A stretch of DNA of 64,000 nt, taken from the NCBI GenBank assembly GCA_947492235.1, contig CANLLZ010000001.1, positions 1,736,001 through 1,800,000 on the forward strand, read 5' to 3'. Both the position numbers and the translations under genes were made by a program. Shown here in pieces: positions 27,537-38,608 of the stretch. The notes beneath the pieces were generated by a model. The model saw nothing but the letters and a program-made list of their open reading frames with translations. It had not been told where the DNA came from and did not search any database. Each line of letters begins with the position of its first letter. The stretch's first letter is position 1. Source of the stretch: an uncultured Altererythrobacter sp. (GTDB lineage Bacteria > Pseudomonadota > Alphaproteobacteria > Sphingomonadales > Sphingomonadaceae).

Positions 27537-29083
27537 CCGACGATCGGTATTCCATTATCGCCTGCGACAGGCGTGATATCCTCCAGATGTTCGACGACTT
27601 CCATCCGCGCATCCAGCTTCAGGCGGTCGGCCAGCAGACCTAAGTCTTTCTCGTTTGGCACCCCGAACAGAGCCGCGTGGCTTGTCAGCAATCGCAAGAT
27701 CAGCGTTCCGCCTTCCACCAGTAGCTGGCTTGATTCAAAAGATTTGCGGGACCGCCCGCCAAGGCGCCGGCACAGCCGCGTTGCATAGCCCCAGCAGATC
27801 GCCTCTTCCAGCGCATCCTCGCCGGCAATGGCGTGGAGTTCATCGGGCAAATTAAGATTGTTGCCATTGGCGCAGATTGCTGCGGCCATCATAGCGCGGC
27901 CGACTGGATCAACCGCCAGCCAGCGCTTGTGGAGCGCCCATTCCACGCCCTGCCGGATGCGCAGATTGGGCTCTATCTGCATGGCGGCAAGCGAGAGCAT
28001 GGTCGCCGCCAGCCGCAAACGTTCGCTGCCCTGCACGTTCTTGGCCACCGCGCCCACGGTCCAGCCCGCTACCCGTGTCGCCAGTAGTGGAGGCGCTCCG
28101 CGCTGGGCCGCGAAATGGGCGACACCCGCCAGCAGGGGGTCCTGCCGGCGCGCATGATCGGGCAACCGGCTGAACAGCAGCCCTTCGCGAAGGCCCCATG
28201 CCGAAATGATCACCCGGTCCGGCTTCAGATGTTTGAGCAAGGTCAGGATCAGCACCGCAGCATCGGGCAGCATCCCTGCGCGCATGGAAGAGATCCGAGG
28301 CTCGGCTTGCAGATCATCGCTTGAGGTTGCGGCCAGCTCCTTGGCGACCTTGATCGCCTCCTCATAGGGCAGGCTGAGGCCGTGTGGATCGGTCAACGGG
28401 GTGCCTGCGCGCTGCATGGCAAACACCGCCATCGCGCGGAACGTGCCGCCCACCAGATAGAGCGAACCATCGGTATTCACGATGTCCGCCTTGCGCAGGG
28501 TTTTCTCCAGCGCCTTCTTCAATCCGGCTTGATCGTCTGCCATCTCGGGCAGTCGCAGTGTGCCAATAGGCAGACTGAGCGCATCGGACGGCGCGCCGCC
28601 GTTGACGTTCACCAGCTCCAGGCTGCCACCACCCAGATCGGCCACCATGCCGCGCGCTTTGGGGAAAGCACCGATGACCCCCCATGCGCTGAAGCAGGCT
28701 TCGTCCACCCCGCTGAGCACTTTGGGCGCAAAGCCCAAGGCACGCAGCTGGCCGAGGAAATCCTCGCCATTGGCCGCTTCTCGAACTGCAGCTGTCGCGA
28801 CAACTTCGATGTCGGTTATTCCCAGATCGCCGAGGACCAGCGCGTAGCGTTCCATCCCCCTGAGCGCGAGATCGACCGCCTCCTGCGCGAGTTCGCCGCT
28901 GCTGGCGATATCGCGCCCCAGCCTTGCGGCGACCTTCTCATTCAGCAGCACTTTGGGCGCGCGCATCGAAGCCCCGTAAAGGACCAGCCGCACGGTGTTG
29001 GAACCGATATCGATGATCGCCCGCTCGGCCTTCTCGCCGGAGAACAGCCCTTCACGGTCGGACTTGCGTGAGCGCAGGCTCAA
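27533..29083 (-). CDS. ppx: exopolyphosphatase (Ppx/GppA family)
   Basis: The enzyme removes terminal phosphate from polyphosphate, and relatives degrade pppGpp. The 516-residue protein has the ASKHA phosphate loops IIDIGSNTVRLVLYG near residue 26 and VADLGGGSLELV near 147, and a C-terminal HD-like helical region. The frame is open to 29215, but the TTG at 29083 overlaps the ppk stop (TTGA) and gives the usual N-terminus. Its 3' end overlaps the YhhQ gene tail-to-tail by four bases. Confidence 0.92.
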   Translation of the reverse strand: MSLRSRKSDREGLFSGEKAERAIIDIGSNTVRLVLYGASMRAPKVLLNEKVAARLGRDIASSGELAQEAVDLALRGMERYALVLGDLGITDIEVVATAAVREAANGEDFLGQLRALGFAPKVLSGVDEACFSAWGVIGAFPKARGMVADLGGGSLELVNVNGGAPSDALSLPIGTLRLPEMADDQAGLKKALEKTLRKADIVNTDGSLYLVGGTFRAMAVFAMQRAGTPLTDPHGLSLPYEEAIKVAKELAATSSDDLQAEPRISSMRAGMLPDAAVLILTLLKHLKPDRVIISAWGLREGLLFSRLPDHARRQDPLLAGVAHFAAQRGAPPLLATRVAGWTVGAVAKNVQGSERLRLAATMLSLAAMQIEPNLRIRQGVEWALHKRWLAVDPVGRAMMAAAICANGNNLNLPDELHAIAGEDALEEAICWGYATRLCRRLGGRSRKSFESSQLLVEGGTLILRLLTSHAALFGVPNEKDLGLLADRLKLDARMEVVEHLEDITPVAGDNGIPIVG

Positions 29084-31302
29084 CGCTTCTTCGCTTTCTT
29101 CGCGGATTGCTCTTCCGATTGCGTTTTGCGCAGAGCCAGCTTGGGCACGCCGCCCGCCTCCAGCGCGCCGCCGCGGCCCGATAGCGACGGGTTGGTCATA
29201 AAATAGCGGTGGCAATTGAACGGTTTGTCGCCTTCCGGGACCCGCTCATACTGGCCATCGGGCAACAGCTCCCAGCTTTGCTCGGTGTCCAGCAGATTGG
29301 CGAGCAGGACTTGCTGCAAAATCTGGTTGTGCACGGTCGGGTTCTCGATCGGCACCAATTGCTCCACCCGCCGGTCCAGATTGCGACCCATCAGATCGGC
29401 GGATGAAATGAACAGCCGCGTTTCCGCGCTGGGGATCGGGTGTCCGTTGCCAAAGGCGTAAATCCGGCTGTGCTCCAGAAAGCGCCCGATGATCGATTTG
29501 ACCCGGATGTTCTCTGACAGACCCTCAACGCCGGGTCGCAGATTGCAGATGCCGCGCACCACCAGCTGGATTTCTACGCCGGCCTCGCTCGCGGCATACA
29601 GCCGGTCGATTATGCCGCTGTCGCTCAGCTGGTTCATTTTCATCCAGATGCTGGCCGGACGGCCTGCGCGGGCATGGTCCATCTCCGCATCGATCCGGGC
29701 GTAGAGTTCTTCGCGCAGGTCGATGGGTGAAACGGACAGCATTTCCATCTTGCGCGGCTCGACATAGCCGGTGACGAAATTGAACAGTTTCGCCGCATCG
29801 CGCCCCAGCAGGGGGTCTGCGGTGAAATAACTCAGATCGGTGTAAATCTTCGCCGTAACGGGGTGATAATTGCCCGTTCCGAAATGGCAGTAGGTTCGGA
29901 AACCGCTGTCCTCGCGCCGCACGACCATCGCCACCTTTGCATGGGTCTTCCAATCGACGAAGCCGTAGATCACCTGCACCCCGGCCCGCTCCAGCTGATT
30001 GGCCCAATAGAGGTTCTGCTCCTCGTCGAAGCGTGCTTTCAGCTCCACCACGGCGGTAACCGATTTGCCGTTCTCGGCCGCCTCGACCAGCGCCTCGATC
30101 ACTTTCGACTGGGTGCCTGCGCGGTAGAGCGCCTGTTTGATCGCCACCACATTCGGGTCGCGCGCGGCCTGCCGGATGAAGTCGACCACCACGTCGAAAC
30201 TCTCATAAGGGTGGTGGATGACGATGTCTTTTTCGCTGATAGCGGAGAACAGATTGCCGTCATGCTCCAGCACACGCTCGGGGTAGCGCGGCGAATATTG
30301 CGCGAATTTGAGATCGGGGCGGTCCTCATCGACAATGCCCGACAAGCCCTCGATCCCCAGCATGCCTTCCGTCTTGATGATGGTCGCGCCCGGTGTGTCC
30401 AGCCGCTCGCGAAGCAGCACTTCGGATATCGGGCAGAAATCATCCTCCAGCTCCAGCTGGATAACCTGCCCGCGCCGCCGCCTCTGGATCGCGGTGCGGA
30501 AGGTGCGCACCAGATCCTCGGCTTCTTCCTCGATTTCAATGTCGCTGTCGCGCAGCACGCGAAATGCGCCATCGCCGACAATATCGAAGCCGGGGAACAG
30601 GTGATGCGCAAAGCGGGTAATCAGGCTTTCGATGCTGATATACAGCGCATCGTCGCCCGGCTGTGCGCTGGGCACGCGAACAAAACGCGGCATGGCGGTC
30701 GGGATCAGGATCATCTCGACCAGTTCCTGCACCCCGCCGCCCGTGCTCCGGTTCAGCCTGAACAGCAGGCCCAGTCCTTCGTTCTGGACAAACGGGAACG
30801 GGTGCGCCGGGTCCAGCGCCTGCGGCGTGATAACCGGGGCAATCTCGTCGAGAAAATAGCGCTTCAACCAGCCGTAGGCTTCCTCGTCGATCCGTTCCTC
30901 GTCGGTGATATGAATGCCGGCATCGGCCAATTGGCTGCGCAGGGTGCGCCAGGTTTCCTGCTGTTTGGCATTCAACTGTTCGAGCCGGTTGCGCACTTCT
31001 GACAATTGCTGCGCCGGAGAGCGGCCATCATCCGAAGCGCGTTCGATCCCGCGCTGCACCTGCCCGACCAGACCCGCCACGCGGATCATCAGAAATTCGT
31101 CCAGATTGCTGCCGGATATCGACAGGAATCGAAGCCGTTCCAGCAAGGGATAGGACGGGTTGCGGGCTTCCTCCAGAACGCGGTCGTTAAACGCCAGCCA
31201 GCTCAATTCGCGATTGAAATAGGTCTCGCCCATATCCACAGCGACGGGTGCGCCGTGATCGACGATATCGGGAAGATCATCATTGCTCGCCCGTCTGGCC
31301 AT
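29080..31302 (-). CDS. ppk: polyphosphate kinase 1
   Basis: Ppk1 makes polyphosphate from ATP through a phosphohistidine. The 740-residue protein has the N domain (ETYFNRELSWLAFNDRVL near residue 24), the head domain and two phospholipase-D-like C domains. The active histidine lies in YCHFGTGNYHP near residue 470. The C-terminus is Lys-rich. It is directly followed by ppx, so synthesis and breakdown are encoded together. Confidence 0.96.
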   Translation of the reverse strand: MARRASNDDLPDIVDHGAPVAVDMGETYFNRELSWLAFNDRVLEEARNPSYPLLERLRFLSISGSNLDEFLMIRVAGLVGQVQRGIERASDDGRSPAQQLSEVRNRLEQLNAKQQETWRTLRSQLADAGIHITDEERIDEEAYGWLKRYFLDEIAPVITPQALDPAHPFPFVQNEGLGLLFRLNRSTGGGVQELVEMILIPTAMPRFVRVPSAQPGDDALYISIESLITRFAHHLFPGFDIVGDGAFRVLRDSDIEIEEEAEDLVRTFRTAIQRRRRGQVIQLELEDDFCPISEVLLRERLDTPGATIIKTEGMLGIEGLSGIVDEDRPDLKFAQYSPRYPERVLEHDGNLFSAISEKDIVIHHPYESFDVVVDFIRQAARDPNVVAIKQALYRAGTQSKVIEALVEAAENGKSVTAVVELKARFDEEQNLYWANQLERAGVQVIYGFVDWKTHAKVAMVVRREDSGFRTYCHFGTGNYHPVTAKIYTDLSYFTADPLLGRDAAKLFNFVTGYVEPRKMEMLSVSPIDLREELYARIDAEMDHARAGRPASIWMKMNQLSDSGIIDRLYAASEAGVEIQLVVRGICNLRPGVEGLSENIRVKSIIGRFLEHSRIYAFGNGHPIPSAETRLFISSADLMGRNLDRRVEQLVPIENPTVHNQILQQVLLANLLDTEQSWELLPDGQYERVPEGDKPFNCHRYFMTNPSLSGRGGALEAGGVPKLALRKTQSEEQSAKKAKKR

Positions 31303-31468
31303 AGCAGTCTCTTAGCCGCCCCCTTGTTGAGATTGGGTTTCTCTATGCAAATCCATCGGCGGCGGCAATGTGCCCGATTTGCCGGAACGACCGACAATTC
31401 TGATGCTTGACCGCGCAGGGACCCAGCGTGCACCAAGTTTCTGCAAACAGTGAAGGACACACAAACCC

Positions 31469-33355
31469 ATGGTCGAACGCACATTGGCGGGAATGCAGAC
31501 CTCTCTGGCAAGGGACAGCGAGACGCATTGGCTGGAGCAGGCGAAGCGGCTGGACTGGGAGCGGTTTCCCACGCGGGCCGATGAAAGCTCCTTCAACAAG
31601 GCCGATTTCGGGATCCAGTGGTTCGCCGACGGGCGGCTCAATGTCAGCGTTAATTGCCTCGACCGGCATCTGGAGGCGCGCGGCGACCAGACCGCGATCG
31701 TGTTCGAGGGAGACGAGCCGGGCGAAGGCCGTGCCCTGACTTACCGCGAAGTGCACGAGGAAGTCTGCCGTTTCGCCAATGTGCTAAAATCGCGCGATAT
31801 CGCGAAGGGTGACCGGGTCATCATCTACATGCCCAATATCCCCGAAGCGGCCTTCGCCATGCTCGCTTGCGCGCGCATCGGGGCGGTGCATTCGGTGGTG
31901 TTTGGCGGGTTCTCGCCAGACAGTCTCGCCGACCGCATCCTCGATTGCGAGGCAGTCGCGCTGATCACCGCCGACGAGGGCGTGCGCGGGGGCAAGCGCA
32001 TTCCCCTGAAAGCCAACAGCGACGCCGCGCTGGAGCGTTGCCCCGGCGTGCACACGGTCTTGATGATCGAGCGCACCGGCGGCGATGTCGCCTTCACGCA
32101 AGGCCGCGATGTGTGGTGGCACGAGGCGCGCGCGACGGTCGAGCCGGACTGTCCGCCGGAGCTCATGGACGCCGAGGACCCGCTCTTCATCCTCTATACC
32201 AGCGGTTCGACCGGCAAGCCCAAGGGCGTGCTGCACACGACCGGCGGGTATCTGCTGTGGGTGACGCTGACCTTCGACCTGCTGTTCGGCGCCGGGGAGG
32301 ACGATCTGTTCTGGTGTACCGCCGATGTCGGCTGGATCACCGGGCACAGCTATCTGGTCTACGGCCCGCTGGCGAACGGCGCGAAGACGGTGATGTTCGA
32401 CGGGGTGCCGAACTATCCCGATCCGGGCCGTTTCTGGGAAACCTGCGAGCGGCTCGGCGTGACCATCTTCTACACCGCGCCCACCGCCATTCGCGCGCTG
32501 ATGCGCGAGGGCGAGGAGTGGGTGGCGAAACACGACCTGAGCAAGATACGCCTGCTGGGCACGGTGGGCGAGCCGATTAATCCCGAGGCGTGGAACTGGT
32601 ATCATCGCGTCGTTGGCGGCGGGCGTTGCGAGATCGTGGATACGTGGTGGCAGACCGAAACGGGCGGCGCGCTGATCGCTCCGGTGCCGAGCGTCATCGA
32701 AACGAAACCTGGCAGCGCGACGAAGCCCCTGCCCGGCGTCTATCCGCTGCTGGTCGATGCCGAAGGCGCGGTTCTGGAGGGCGCTACCGAGGGCAATCTG
32801 TGCCTCACGCAAAGCTGGCCGGGGCAGATGCGCAGCGTTTACGGCGATCACCAGCGCTTCTTCGACACCTATTTCAGCACCTATCCGGACCGCTATTTCA
32901 CCGGCGACGGATGTCGGCGGGACGATGACGGCTACTACTGGATCACAGGCCGGGTCGACGATGTGATCAACGTGTCGGGCCACCGCATGGGCACCGCCGA
33001 GGTGGAGAGCGCGCTGGTGGCGCATGAAAGCGTCGCAGAGGCCGCCGTGGTCGGTATGCCGCACGATATCAAGGGACAGGGCATCTACGCCTTCGTCACG
33101 CTGATCGCGGGCGTGGAGGACAGCGAGGAGCTGCGCGGCGAACTGCGCCAATGGGTGCGCAAGGAAATCGGCCCCATCGCCACGCCCGATGCGCTGCAGT
33201 TTGCCCCGGCCCTCCCTAAGACCCGCAGCGGCAAAATTATGCGGCGCATCCTGAGGAAGATCGCCGAGGACCAGCCCGATCAGGTGGGCGATACCTCCAC
33301 GCTGGCCGATCCCGCCGTGGTCGAGGATCTGGTCGCCAACCGCATCGCGCCATGA
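31469..33355 (+). CDS. acs: acetyl-CoA synthetase, AMP-forming
   Basis: Acs activates acetate to acetyl-CoA through acetyl-AMP. The 628-residue protein has the ANL motifs [12 protein letters not shown] near residue 240, WWQTETGG near 393 and [16 protein letters not shown] near 475, and the regulatory lysine in [11 protein letters not shown] near 586. AAGGA lies 11 bases before the ATG. The moeA start overlaps its stop (ATGA). A shadow frame of 455 residues runs antisense to it. Confidence 0.96.
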   Translation: MVERTLAGMQTSLARDSETHWLEQAKRLDWERFPTRADESSFNKADFGIQWFADGRLNVSVNCLDRHLEARGDQTAIVFEGDEPGEGRALTYREVHEEVCRFANVLKSRDIAKGDRVIIYMPNIPEAAFAMLACARIGAVHSVVFGGFSPDSLADRILDCEAVALITADEGVRGGKRIPLKANSDAALERCPGVHTVLMIERTGGDVAFTQGRDVWWHEARATVEPDCPPELMDAEDPLFILYTSGSTGKPKGVLHTTGGYLLWVTLTFDLLFGAGEDDLFWCTADVGWITGHSYLVYGPLANGAKTVMFDGVPNYPDPGRFWETCERLGVTIFYTAPTAIRALMREGEEWVAKHDLSKIRLLGTVGEPINPEAWNWYHRVVGGGRCEIVDTWWQTETGGALIAPVPSVIETKPGSATKPLPGVYPLLVDAEGAVLEGATEGNLCLTQSWPGQMRSVYGDHQRFFDTYFSTYPDRYFTGDGCRRDDDGYYWITGRVDDVINVSGHRMGTAEVESALVAHESVAEAAVVGMPHDIKGQGIYAFVTLIAGVEDSEELRGELRQWVRKEIGPIATPDALQFAPALPKTRSGKIMRRILRKIAEDQPDQVGDTSTLADPAVVEDLVANRIAP

Positions 33356-34554
33356 TCGGTCTTACCGAAGCGCGCGAAGCGATCGCCGCGGCCTGCCCGG
33401 CGCTGGAGGCCGAGGACGTGCCGCTGGCGCAGGCGCTGGGGCGCGTTTCGGCGCAGGACGTCACCGCGCTGGTCGGCCATCCTCCGGCGGACCAGTCGGC
33501 GATGGATGGCTATGCCGTCCGTCATGCCGATTGCGCGGTGGGATCGGTGCTGGAGATTATCGGTGAGAGCCGCGCCGGTACGCCCTTTGACGGGCAGATC
33601 GGTGCGGGGCAGGCGACGCTGGTTTCCACCGGAGCGCATATGCCTGCCGGAACCGACCATGTCCTGATCCTCGAAGACGCGGCCCGCGAGGGCGAGCGGG
33701 TCACGGTCGAGGACGACCAGCCCGAAGCGCGGCATATAAGGCGCGCAGGCATCGACTTTTCGGCAGGCGAGGTGCTGGTGCGTGCTGGCGAACCGCTGAC
33801 CCCGGCGCGTCTGGCGCTGGCCGCAGCGGCGGGGCTTGGCGCGATCTCCGCCACACGCCAACCGAGCGTCGCCGTGATGACCAATGGCGACGAGCTGCTC
33901 GACCCCGGCACGCCGCCCGATGGCCCGACCGTGTTCGACAGCAATTCCATCGCCCTTGCCGCGCAGTTCACCCGCTTTGGAGCAAACGCACGCTGGCTGG
34001 GCCGCGCGGGAGACGAGGCATCGGACGTCGAAGCCAAACTGGCCAGCGGCGACGGCGCGGACCTGATCGTCATTGCGGGCGGCGCGTCGGTCGGCCCGCA
34101 CGATCTGGTCAAGGGCGCGTTTGCCGCGCTGGGCGGCGAGCTAGTCTTCAGCAAGGTCGCCCTGCGCCCCGGCAAGCCGGTCTGGTTCGGGCGGCTGCCC
34201 TCGGGCACGCGAGTGCTGGGCCTGCCTGGCAATCCGGCCTCCAGCTATGTTTGCGCGCACCTCTTCGGAAAGCTCGCCATTGAGCGGCTCTCCGGCGGCG
34301 ACGCACCCGCCGATATCGCCGCCGCCATGCGAACCGCCATCGCGGCGCAGGACCTTGCCTCCAACGGCCCACGCGACACCTACCAGCGCGCAGCGCTCAC
34401 GCATGACGAGGATGGCACCACGAGCATAGCGCTGACCGGATCGCAGGACAGCAGCCTGCTGCGCCCGCTCGCTGCCGCAGATGCGTTGCTTTTCCGAAAT
34501 GCAAACGCCCCGGCGGTTCAGGCCGGGGCGCTCGTTTCGTATCTGCCGATTTAG
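33352..34554 (+). CDS. moeA: molybdopterin molybdotransferase MoeA
   Basis: MoeA inserts molybdenum into adenylylated molybdopterin. The 400-residue protein has the N-terminal [10 protein letters not shown] motif near residue 48, the MPT-binding GGASVGPHD near 243 and [10 protein letters not shown] near 289. It overlaps the acs stop by four bases. No other molybdopterin gene is in the window. Confidence 0.95.
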   Translation: MIGLTEAREAIAAACPALEAEDVPLAQALGRVSAQDVTALVGHPPADQSAMDGYAVRHADCAVGSVLEIIGESRAGTPFDGQIGAGQATLVSTGAHMPAGTDHVLILEDAAREGERVTVEDDQPEARHIRRAGIDFSAGEVLVRAGEPLTPARLALAAAAGLGAISATRQPSVAVMTNGDELLDPGTPPDGPTVFDSNSIALAAQFTRFGANARWLGRAGDEASDVEAKLASGDGADLIVIAGGASVGPHDLVKGAFAALGGELVFSKVALRPGKPVWFGRLPSGTRVLGLPGNPASSYVCAHLFGKLAIERLSGGDAPADIAAAMRTAIAAQDLASNGPRDTYQRAALTHDEDGTTSIALTGSQDSSLLRPLAAADALLFRNANAPAVQAGALVSYLPI

Positions 34555-34569
34555 GGCATCTGCCGGTTA

Positions 34570-35994
34570 TTAAACCGGCGCGTTCTTCTTCAGCATGATG
34601 ACCTGCGGGTAGGTAAACTCCAGCAGACCTTCCTTGCCGTATTCCGCGCCGAAGCCCGATTGCTTGTGACCGGCAAACGGAGTGTGCGGTGTCAGCTTGA
34701 GGAACTGGTTCACCCAGACCGTGCCGGTTTCCAGCTTCTCGGCGATCTTCACGCCGTTCTCTTCGTCCTTCGTCCAGACTGCGCCTGCAAGGCCGTAGTC
34801 CGAATTGTTGGCCCGCTCGATCACTTCGTCCTCGGTCGAGAACTTCATCAGCGGCATGACGGGGCCGAACTGCTCCTCGGCGACGATGCGCGCATCTTCG
34901 GGCGGGTTGTCGAGAATGGTCAGCGGCACAAAGTAACCGGTGCCGGACGGATCGGTGTCGCCGCCGGTCAGGAATTTGTAGCCATTGTCCTTGGCATCCT
35001 GGATCAGCTCCAGCACGCGCTCATACTGCTTCTTGTTCTGGATGGGGCCCACGCCGGTGCCTTGCTGCGAACCGTCACCGACGGTCACACCCTTGGCATA
35101 TTCGGCAATCGCCGCGCTCAGATCGTCGTAGATATCTTCATGGATATAAACGCGCTTGGCCGCGATGCAGATCTGACCTGCATTCATGAAGCTGGCCCAG
35201 AACAGCTGCTCTGCCACCTTCTCCACGTCGGCGTCGGGCATCACGATGCTGGCATCGTTGCCGCCCAGTTCCAGCGTGATCCGCTTCAGGTCGCCAGCGG
35301 CGCCTTCCATGATCTTCTTGCCCGTGGCGGTGGAGCCAGTGAAGGTGATCTTGTCGATATCGGCATGCTCGGTGATGAGCGGGCCGAGGCTGTCTTCACC
35401 GGTGATGATGTTGACGACGCCCGCAGGCACCTTGTCCGCAATCAGCTCGGCCAGCTTCAGCGTGGTCAGCGGCGTGAACGGCGAAGGCTTGAGCACGATC
35501 GTGCAGCCCGACAGCATGGCCGGGACGATCTTCTGGATCGCCATCGATACAGGGAAGTTCCACGGCACGATGCCGCCGACCACACCCACCGGCACGCGGC
35601 GGGTGCGGATCGATTCCTTCTCGTCGTCCTGAACCATCTCGTCTTCGAGATCGAGCGAGGCCTGCGTGGAGGCCATATAGGCCGCGCCCATGATCTCGCC
35701 CTTGGCCTGCTCGTGCGGCTTGCCCTGCTCTGCCGTCAGTAGGCGGTAAAGCTCTTCGGAATTTTCATTGATGGCCCCGGCAATCGCCATGATTGCGGCG
35801 CGGCGCTCGTCCATTGAGGTTTTGCGCCACGTCTTGAAGGCGGCACGCGCGGCGGCAACGGCAGTGTCGAGCTCTTCGGCTCCGCAGGCGGGCACCAGAC
35901 CGATGACTTCCTCGGTCGCCGGGTTCAGCACTTCGAGCGTCTTGTCGGTGCTGACCATCTCGCCATTGATCAGGTTTTTGTATTGGGTAGCCAT
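34570..35994 (-). CDS. NAD(P)-dependent aldehyde dehydrogenase
   Basis: The 474-residue protein oxidises an aldehyde to the acid. It shows the catalytic Cys in NAGQICIAAKR near residue 280, the Glu in LELGGNDASIV near 248, the cofactor loop FTGSTATG near 222 and a C-terminal SGFGAEYG. AGGAG upstream supports the ATG at 35994. The substrate is uncertain; it resembles succinate-semialdehyde and aromatic aldehyde dehydrogenases. Confidence 0.9.
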   Translation of the reverse strand: MATQYKNLINGEMVSTDKTLEVLNPATEEVIGLVPACGAEELDTAVAAARAAFKTWRKTSMDERRAAIMAIAGAINENSEELYRLLTAEQGKPHEQAKGEIMGAAYMASTQASLDLEDEMVQDDEKESIRTRRVPVGVVGGIVPWNFPVSMAIQKIVPAMLSGCTIVLKPSPFTPLTTLKLAELIADKVPAGVVNIITGEDSLGPLITEHADIDKITFTGSTATGKKIMEGAAGDLKRITLELGGNDASIVMPDADVEKVAEQLFWASFMNAGQICIAAKRVYIHEDIYDDLSAAIAEYAKGVTVGDGSQQGTGVGPIQNKKQYERVLELIQDAKDNGYKFLTGGDTDPSGTGYFVPLTILDNPPEDARIVAEEQFGPVMPLMKFSTEDEVIERANNSDYGLAGAVWTKDEENGVKIAEKLETGTVWVNQFLKLTPHTPFAGHKQSGFGAEYGKEGLLEFTYPQVIMLKKNAPV

Positions 35995-36194
35995 TATCTT
36001 GCCTCTCCTGTTGTTTCGTTGTCCGCTAAATGGGCACTCGGCCCCGTCCGCGCAATCGGATCTCGGTGAAATATCGCTCAAGCGAATAGCGGCTGCGGCG
36101 AAGCGGCGCGCCTATCCATTGCGCTATGCAACCTATCCTCCTGTAGCGCGATCCGCTAGCTCTTTAGGCACAGCAATAGCACCGGAGAAAACAC

Positions 36195-36899
36195 ATGACC
36201 GACACACCACCCGATCTCGTCATCTATGGCAGCCCCGTTTCCCCCTTCGTGCGCAAGGTGGCGGCTGTATGTATCGAGAAAGACGTGCCCTTCGAAATCG
36301 ATGCTGTCGATGTCTTCAATCCGCCCGAATGGTTCCGTGCCATCAGTCCTCTGAAGCGTATTCCCGTGCTGCGCGACCGGTCGATTGCCGCCGAGGGGGT
36401 GGACGGAACAATCGCCGATTCCAGCGCGATCTGCGCCTATATCGAGCGCAAGGTACCCGGCCCCGCTATCTATCCGGCAGAGGCCTATCCCTATGGACGC
36501 GCGCTGTTCATCGAGGAATATGCCGACTCGCATCTGGCCGCGACCGGAGGCCTCGGCATCTTCCGCCCGGCCTTCTTCGCCGTCTCTCAGGGCAAGGAAC
36601 CCGACCTGGAAACGATGCGAGGCAGCTGGACCGGCAAGATGCCTGCGATCCTGAGCTATCTCGACAGCGCACTGGGCGATGGCGATTTCTATGTCGGCGA
36701 CAGCGTGACGATTGCCGACATCACGGTCACGACCTGCCTGATGCAGATCATGCTGGTGGCCGATGTCGACCTGTCCTCTTGGCCAGCGCTGGCCGCCCAT
36801 CAGGCCCGCATGCGTGAACGTCCCTCCATCGCCGGGCCTTACGGGCAGTCGGAGCGCTTTATTCGCAAGGCAATGCCGGAGCGGATCAATCTGGGCTGA
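36195..36899 (+). CDS. glutathione S-transferase
   Basis: The 234-residue protein has a thioredoxin-like N-domain with SPVSPFVRKV and RIPVLRD, then IADSSAICAYIE (glutathione site), and an all-helical C-domain. Substrate unknown. The preceding 200-bp gap to the aldehyde dehydrogenase shows no clear promoter or hairpin. Confidence 0.9.
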   Translation: MTDTPPDLVIYGSPVSPFVRKVAAVCIEKDVPFEIDAVDVFNPPEWFRAISPLKRIPVLRDRSIAAEGVDGTIADSSAICAYIERKVPGPAIYPAEAYPYGRALFIEEYADSHLAATGGLGIFRPAFFAVSQGKEPDLETMRGSWTGKMPAILSYLDSALGDGDFYVGDSVTIADITVTTCLMQIMLVADVDLSSWPALAAHQARMRERPSIAGPYGQSERFIRKAMPERINLG

Positions 36900-36915
36900 C
36901 TACAAACTCGCCCAC

Positions 36916-38499
36916 TCACCAGAGAACGATGTAGAGCCCGGCAAGGATCGCCACGGTCAACATCGCCAACCCGTTAAACAGGGCGGTGGTGCCGAAGGCG
37001 ATGTCGCCAAGGTCCACCGTCCGCTCACGGTCCGGCGCGCCGGTCATCCGCGATACCAGCGCGGCGGCGATAATGCCGACCACGAACACGATCCAGATCC
37101 GCACCACGAAGGGCAGGTCCGGGAACACGGCGTTGACCACCAGATTGAGCACAACCGAACCGATCAGCGCGGTAAATGCGCCCGCCGTGTTCGCTTTCTT
37201 ATCGAAGAAGCCGAGCAGGAAGACGATCACGATACCCGGCGCGATATAGCCGGTATATTCCTGGACCGTCTGGAACGCGCTTTCGAGGCCGCCGAGGAAC
37301 GGGCGGGCCAGCACCAGCGCGATGATCATCGCGCTGAAGGCAGTGATCCGACCGACCAGAACATAGTGCTTTTCGTCCTGCTCAGGCTTCCAACTGCGAT
37401 ACAGATCCATCGTGAAGATGGTCGAAATCGAGTTCATCATCGAGGCCAGCGAGGACACCACCGCCGCGATCAGCGCGGCAAACACCAGACCGCGCAGGCC
37501 CGCGGGCGCAAAGCCCATCAGCTCGCCATAGGTCCGGTCGGATGCCTCGTTGAGGGCCGACTGGTTGAGCATGCCCTGCTGCGCGAGAATGACCGCTGCG
37601 ATGCCGGGGATGACCACGATGAAAGGCACCAGCAGCTTCAGGAACGCCGCAAAGGCGAGGCCCTTCTGCGCTTCACCCAGATTCTCCGCCCCTAGTGCGC
37701 GCTGGATGATGTACTGGTTGAACCCCCAATAGCTGAAATGCAGCACCCACAGCCCGCCCAGCAGCGTCCAGATGCCGGGCAGCTTGTCATAGCCGTTGTC
37801 GCCTTCATCGAGGATCATCTCGAAGTGACCGGGCATTTCCTGCATCAGATAGCCAAAGCCAGCCACAGCCCCGTCAGCAGGCAGCGCATCGAGCGCGAAC
37901 CACGTAATCGCGAAGCCACCAATGATCAGGATCACCACTTGGATGATATCCGTCAGGGCGACCGCTTTCAGCCCGCCATAAAGCGAATACAGCACCGCAA
38001 AGCCTGCCAGCGCGATCATCGAGGTCATCACGCCCCAGCCAGTTAGCGTGTCGATTGCGAGGCCGCCCAGCCACAGAACGGCGGTGAGATTAACTGCAGT
38101 GTAAAGCGCCACCCAGAACACGCTCATCAGATTCTTCACGCCAGAGCCATACCGCTGCTCGAGGAACTGCGGCATCGTGTAGATCTTGCGCTTCAGGAAG
38201 ATCGGCAGGAAGAATTTCGCCACGATCAGCAGGACGATGGCGGCCTGCCATTCATAGGCGGCAATCGCGATCCCGATGGCAAAGCCCTCGCCCGACTGGC
38301 CGATGATCTGCTCCGCCGAAATGTTTGACGCAATCAGCGAGGCACCGATGGCCCACCACGGCAAGGCGCGCCCGGCGAGGAAGTAATCCTCCGTATTCTT
38401 CGCATGGCCCGCAGGCTCTCGCGAGACATACAGGGCGATGCCCAGCAACCCGAAAGCATAGACTGCGATGATCACCAGATCGATCGTTGCGAGCGTCAT
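36916..38499 (-). CDS. sodium/sugar symporter (SSS/SGLT family)
   Basis: The 527-residue protein has about 14 membrane segments and starts MTLATIDLVIIAVY. Hallmarks are DYFLAGRALPWWAIGASLIASNISAEQIIG near residue 38, and YWGFNQYIIQRALGA near 262. GGGGGAG lies upstream of the ATG at 38499. It probably imports glucose or another sugar released by the GH3 and GH16 enzymes of this locus. Confidence 0.92.
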   Translation of the reverse strand: MTLATIDLVIIAVYAFGLLGIALYVSREPAGHAKNTEDYFLAGRALPWWAIGASLIASNISAEQIIGQSGEGFAIGIAIAAYEWQAAIVLLIVAKFFLPIFLKRKIYTMPQFLEQRYGSGVKNLMSVFWVALYTAVNLTAVLWLGGLAIDTLTGWGVMTSMIALAGFAVLYSLYGGLKAVALTDIIQVVILIIGGFAITWFALDALPADGAVAGFGYLMQEMPGHFEMILDEGDNGYDKLPGIWTLLGGLWVLHFSYWGFNQYIIQRALGAENLGEAQKGLAFAAFLKLLVPFIVVIPGIAAVILAQQGMLNQSALNEASDRTYGELMGFAPAGLRGLVFAALIAAVVSSLASMMNSISTIFTMDLYRSWKPEQDEKHYVLVGRITAFSAMIIALVLARPFLGGLESAFQTVQEYTGYIAPGIVIVFLLGFFDKKANTAGAFTALIGSVVLNLVVNAVFPDLPFVVRIWIVFVVGIIAAALVSRMTGAPDRERTVDLGDIAFGTTALFNGLAMLTVAILAGLYIVLW

Positions 38500-38608
38500 C
38501 AAACTTCTCCCCCATGCGCCGGATCGTTCCGGTCGCAAACCCTCGATGTGTGACTAGCGGTGCGTTGCCCCTAGTCCAGTTGTATACGTAAGCATTAAGT
38601 CGCTCAGC

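Noticed and set aside
31784-33151. 455-codon minus-strand frame
   Set aside because: Antisense shadow of acs, which is unambiguous.
34505-34530. GC-rich hairpin near the moeA end
   Set aside because: It lies inside the coding region and has no T tract after it.
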